DNA from: Micromonospora halophytica
GTDB lineage: Bacteria; Actinomycetota; Actinomycetes; Mycobacteriales; Micromonosporaceae
Direction of reading: 5' to 3'
Assembly: GCF_900090245.1 (NCBI RefSeq)
Contig: NZ_FMDN01000023.1
Location: 29,706-93,705, forward strand
Length of the DNA stretch: 64,000 nucleotides
In this document: positions 62,067 to 64,000 of the stretch, piece by piece
Numbering within the stretch: the first letter of the stretch is position 1
Layout of the letters: the number at the start of each line of letters is the position of its first letter
The notes under the pieces: model-generated
Databases searched by the model: none
Told to the model about the DNA's origin: nothing
What the model saw: only the letters and a program-made list of their open reading frames with translations
Program-made: the position numbers and the translations under genes

Positions 62067-63554
62067 TCACCCGACCCGGACGAGTTGCCACTGCTGGTTG
62101 GCGCCGTTCCAGTCGGTGTACTGGACGATGTTCGCGCCGTCGGCCGTCGAGGCGCCCTGCACTTCGACCGCCTTGCCGCTCTGCCGGCTGATCAGCCGTA
62201 CGTGACCGCCGGAGTCGGCGATGCGGAACTGTTGGTTGGTCCCGTTGTGATCGGCCCACTGGACGATGGCGGCGCCGTCGGCGGTGGAGAAGTTGTAGAC
62301 GTCGAGGACCTTGCCGGAGTGCCGCGACTTGATCCGGTAGTAGCCGCCGCCGGAGTCGACGAACTGCCACTGCTGCCAGTTGCCGTTGTTGCGTGACCAC
62401 TGGGTGATCCGCGCCCCGTCGTTCGTGGCCAGGTTGTACACGTCGAGCGCCTTGCCGCTGTTCCGGTTCACCAGCACGTACCAGGCACTGGTGTCGACCG
62501 GCCCCGGCGGCGGAGTGGTGCCGCCGGCGTTGAGCGCGTTCAGGGTGCTGGTGTAGGCGGGCTTCTTGTTGCCGTTGCTGTCGAAGAGCAGGGGGTTGTC
62601 GCTGCGCCAGGAGTCGCTGTCGCGTACGCCCCAGACGGTGATGCCGGTGCAGCGGGCCACGGCGAGGCAGGCTCGGGTGACGGCGGCGTACATGGCGGCC
62701 TGGTTGGAGCCTTGGGTGATGTCGAGTTCGGTGATCTGGACGTCGACGCCCAGGTCGGCGAAGCGTTGGAGGTTGGCCTGGTAGTCACCGGGCAGGCTGG
62801 TGCCGAGGTGCGACTGGAAGCCGACGCAGTCGATCGGCACGCCGCGAGCCCTGAAGTCGCGGACCATGTTGTAGACGCCGGTGGACTTGGCGTTGATGCC
62901 GTCGGTGTTGTAGTCGTTGTAGCAGAGCTTGGCGGCGGGGTCGGCGGCGCGGGCGGTGCGGAAGGCGACCTCGATCCAGTCGTTGCCGGTGCGCTGGAGG
63001 TTGGAGTCGCGGCGGGCGCCGCTGGTGCCGTCGGCGAAGGCTTCGTTGACGACGTCCCAGGAGTGGATCCTGCCCCGGTAGTGGGTGGCGACCTGGGTCA
63101 CGTGGTTCATCGCGGCGGCGCGCAGGGTGCTGCCGGAGAGGTTCTGCGCCCAGCCCGGTTGCTGGGCGTGCCACAGCAGGGTGTGGCCGCGGACCTTCAT
63201 GCCACGGGCCTGGGCGTGGCTGACGATCTGGTCGCCGCCGGTGTAGCGGAACTGGTTCTGGGACGGTTCGGTGGCGTCCCACTTCATCTCGTTCTCCGCG
63301 GTGACCGAGTTGAACTCCCGGTCGAGGATGCCGGTGAACTGGCTGTCGGTCAGCTTGAACGCGGGGACGGCGGCACCGAAGTAGCGGCCCTTCTCCGCGG
63401 CGGAGGTGCCCAGTGTGGTGCCGGCGCTGGCGGAGCCGGCGATCACCAGCGGGGCGCCGGCAACGATCAGTGCGGCGGTCAGCAGGGCCAGGATCGCCTG
63501 TAGCCGGTGCGGGAGTCGCCGTTGCGGCGGGCGGAACTGTTGCATCTTTTTCAC
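62067..63554 (-). CDS. Secreted GH10 endo-1,4-beta-xylanase with ricin-type lectin domain
   Basis: 495 residues. A Sec signal peptide (about 1-44, ending AGSASA) precedes a GH10 catalytic domain: WDATEPSQNQFRYTGGD, GHTLLWHAQQPGW, acid/base Glu171 in WDVVNEAF and nucleophile Glu276 in ITELDI. A Pro/Gly linker (about 343-353) leads to a beta-trefoil (ricin-type) carbohydrate-binding domain with three repeats marked by SGKALDVYN, SGKVLDVYN and SGKAVEVQG. It hydrolyses xylan outside the cell and binds xylan or galactose-type sugars. GTG 63554 is used; ATG 63545 is an alternative. A LacI-type operator lies 58 bases upstream. Confidence 0.94.
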   Translation of the reverse strand: MKKMQQFRPPQRRLPHRLQAILALLTAALIVAGAPLVIAGSASAGTTLGTSAAEKGRYFGAAVPAFKLTDSQFTGILDREFNSVTAENEMKWDATEPSQNQFRYTGGDQIVSHAQARGMKVRGHTLLWHAQQPGWAQNLSGSTLRAAAMNHVTQVATHYRGRIHSWDVVNEAFADGTSGARRDSNLQRTGNDWIEVAFRTARAADPAAKLCYNDYNTDGINAKSTGVYNMVRDFRARGVPIDCVGFQSHLGTSLPGDYQANLQRFADLGVDVQITELDITQGSNQAAMYAAVTRACLAVARCTGITVWGVRDSDSWRSDNPLLFDSNGNKKPAYTSTLNALNAGGTTPPPGPVDTSAWYVLVNRNSGKALDVYNLATNDGARITQWSRNNGNWQQWQFVDSGGGYYRIKSRHSGKVLDVYNFSTADGAAIVQWADHNGTNQQFRIADSGGHVRLISRQSGKAVEVQGASTADGANIVQYTDWNGANQQWQLVRVG

Positions 63555-63611
63555 TGCCTTTCCGGGTTTCTGCCAGCGGTGGTCGAGTGGGTCAGGCGCT
63601 GCCGATAGTCA

Positions 63612-63627
63612 GTGTTATCGCTAACAC
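63612..63627. promoter_or_regulatory. LacI-type operator of the xylanase gene
   Basis: GTGTTA-TCGC-TAACAC is a perfect dyad with a central CG, the pattern of LacI/GalR-family operators in actinobacteria. It lies in the xylanase 5' region, suggesting repression relieved by sugars. The regulator is not in the window. Confidence 0.72.
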
Positions 63628-63667
63628 CAACGGGTTGCTGTTGAGATGTGGACGGGGTTTGTCGGGG

Positions 63668-63690
63668 GATCCGGGCTCATCGAAGTTAAG
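63668..63690. repeat. Candidate terminal inverted repeat of ISL3-type element
   Basis: The sequence GATCCGGGCTCATCGAAGTT starting near 63668, directly past the transposase stop, resembles ISL3-type ends that begin GGCTC and contain TCG-AAGTT. The other end is outside the window, so the repeat cannot be confirmed. Confidence 0.4.
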
Positions 63691-64000
63691 CGGGGTTGAG
63701 TTGTCCGCGGTGGCGTCGGGTGGTGGCGGTGCGGGTGCGTAGGCGCTGGTTCTCGGGGTTGCGGAAGCCGTAGGCGTCGCGGGCGACGGTTTTGATGACT
63801 CGGTTGGTGCCTTCTGAGCCGGCGTTGGTGATGCCGGTGGTCAGGAACGCCTGGATCTGTGGCCACCAGGTCTCGATGGTGGTGGCGAGCCGGTGTAGTT
63901 CGGGCAGGTCAGTGGCGGCGCAGCGGGCGTAGAAGCGGTGCAGCAGCCGGTGGATCTGTTCCCGGTCGGGCTGGGTGCGGGCGGTGGCGAGCAGGTCGAG
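63686..64000 (-). CDS. ISL3 family transposase, C-terminal part (continues beyond window)
   Basis: 105 codons in one frame running off the right edge and ending at TAA 63686-63688. The end carries the conserved ISL3 DDE catalytic-Glu region: TTGITNAGSEGTNRVIKTVA, then RDAYGFRNPENQRLRTRTAT, preceded by ATTIETWWPQIQAFL. The coding sequence looks intact as far as visible. The element inserted about 60 bases upstream of the xylanase operator; its transcription runs towards the xylanase. Confidence 0.88.
   Translation of the reverse strand, partial: LDLLATARTQPDREQIHRLLHRFYARCAATDLPELHRLATTIETWWPQIQAFLTTGITNAGSEGTNRVIKTVARDAYGFRNPENQRLRTRTATTRRHRGQLNPA

Noticed and set aside
1..64000. CRISPR array, rRNA or integrase-att structures
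   Set aside because: No regularly spaced identical repeats, no rRNA-like sequence and no tyrosine or serine recombinase were seen; the only tandem repetition is the TPR coding array at 1.9-3.5 kb.

Overview
The window is very GC-rich, densely coded DNA with GTG starts, ATGA/GTGA stop-start overlaps and almost no AT-rich spacers. Together with the gene families present (TioE-type and TipAL-type MerR regulators, ECF sigma factors paired with DGPF/YCII proteins, NB-ARC/TPR proteins, a GH10 xylanase with a ricin-type lectin domain, an LtrA protein), this points to a filamentous actinomycete, most likely Micromonosporaceae. That assignment is inference. No rRNA, CRISPR array, prophage or core housekeeping cluster is seen, so this looks like an accessory chromosomal region.

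Layout. 1-1.8 kb: MerR regulator with a textbook MerR-type promoter facing a divergent membrane gene, then small enzymes. 1.9-5.4 kb: a STAND/NB-ARC ATPase with tandem TPRs, broken by one frameshift, behind a two-TM protein. 5.6-10 kb: DUF817 protein (frameshifted), pyridoxal kinase, glycogen-debranching-type enzyme, SCP2-like protein. 10-16 kb: lipoprotein, GlxA regulator, saccharopine-dehydrogenase-like protein, TioE-like double-HTH MerR divergent from an erythromycin esterase. 16-18 kb: NarL-type two-component pair. 18.3-23.8 kb: three-gene operon of a membrane protein with a ruined P-loop, a HerA/VirB4-like ATPase and an acidic protein. 24-26.5 kb: LtrA, SRPBCC-TetR operon. 26.6-30.5 kb: RiPP-like locus (kinase-LanC protein interrupted by an amber codon, HopA1-like protein, Cys-rich small protein). 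31-39 kb: HEAT-repeat giant, ECF sigma/YCII pair, LysR with flavodoxin/NTF2/tautomerase operon. 40-45.5 kb: single-chain acyl-CoA carboxylase. 45.5-57 kb: cupin, TetR genes, flavin monooxygenase plus MMPL exporter, MerR-methyltransferase fusion, BtrH-like protein, ECF sigma with a membrane partner. 57.3-60.1 kb: a complete tRNA-like cloverleaf placed directly before the GTG of a 755-aa uncharacterised protein. 60-64 kb: ArsR, thioesterase relic, EamA transporter, secreted xylanase under a LacI-type operator, and the 3' end of an ISL3-family transposase.

The most striking item is the tRNA-like element at 57348-57420, whose 7/4/5/5-bp stems are all perfect but whose T-loop and position 33 are not canonical, sitting one base before a start codon. 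Several genes (about 2589, 6017, 39510 and 53322, and the amber at 27019-27021) are broken by single-base events, so either recent decay or sequence errors should be considered before any of them is treated as dead.
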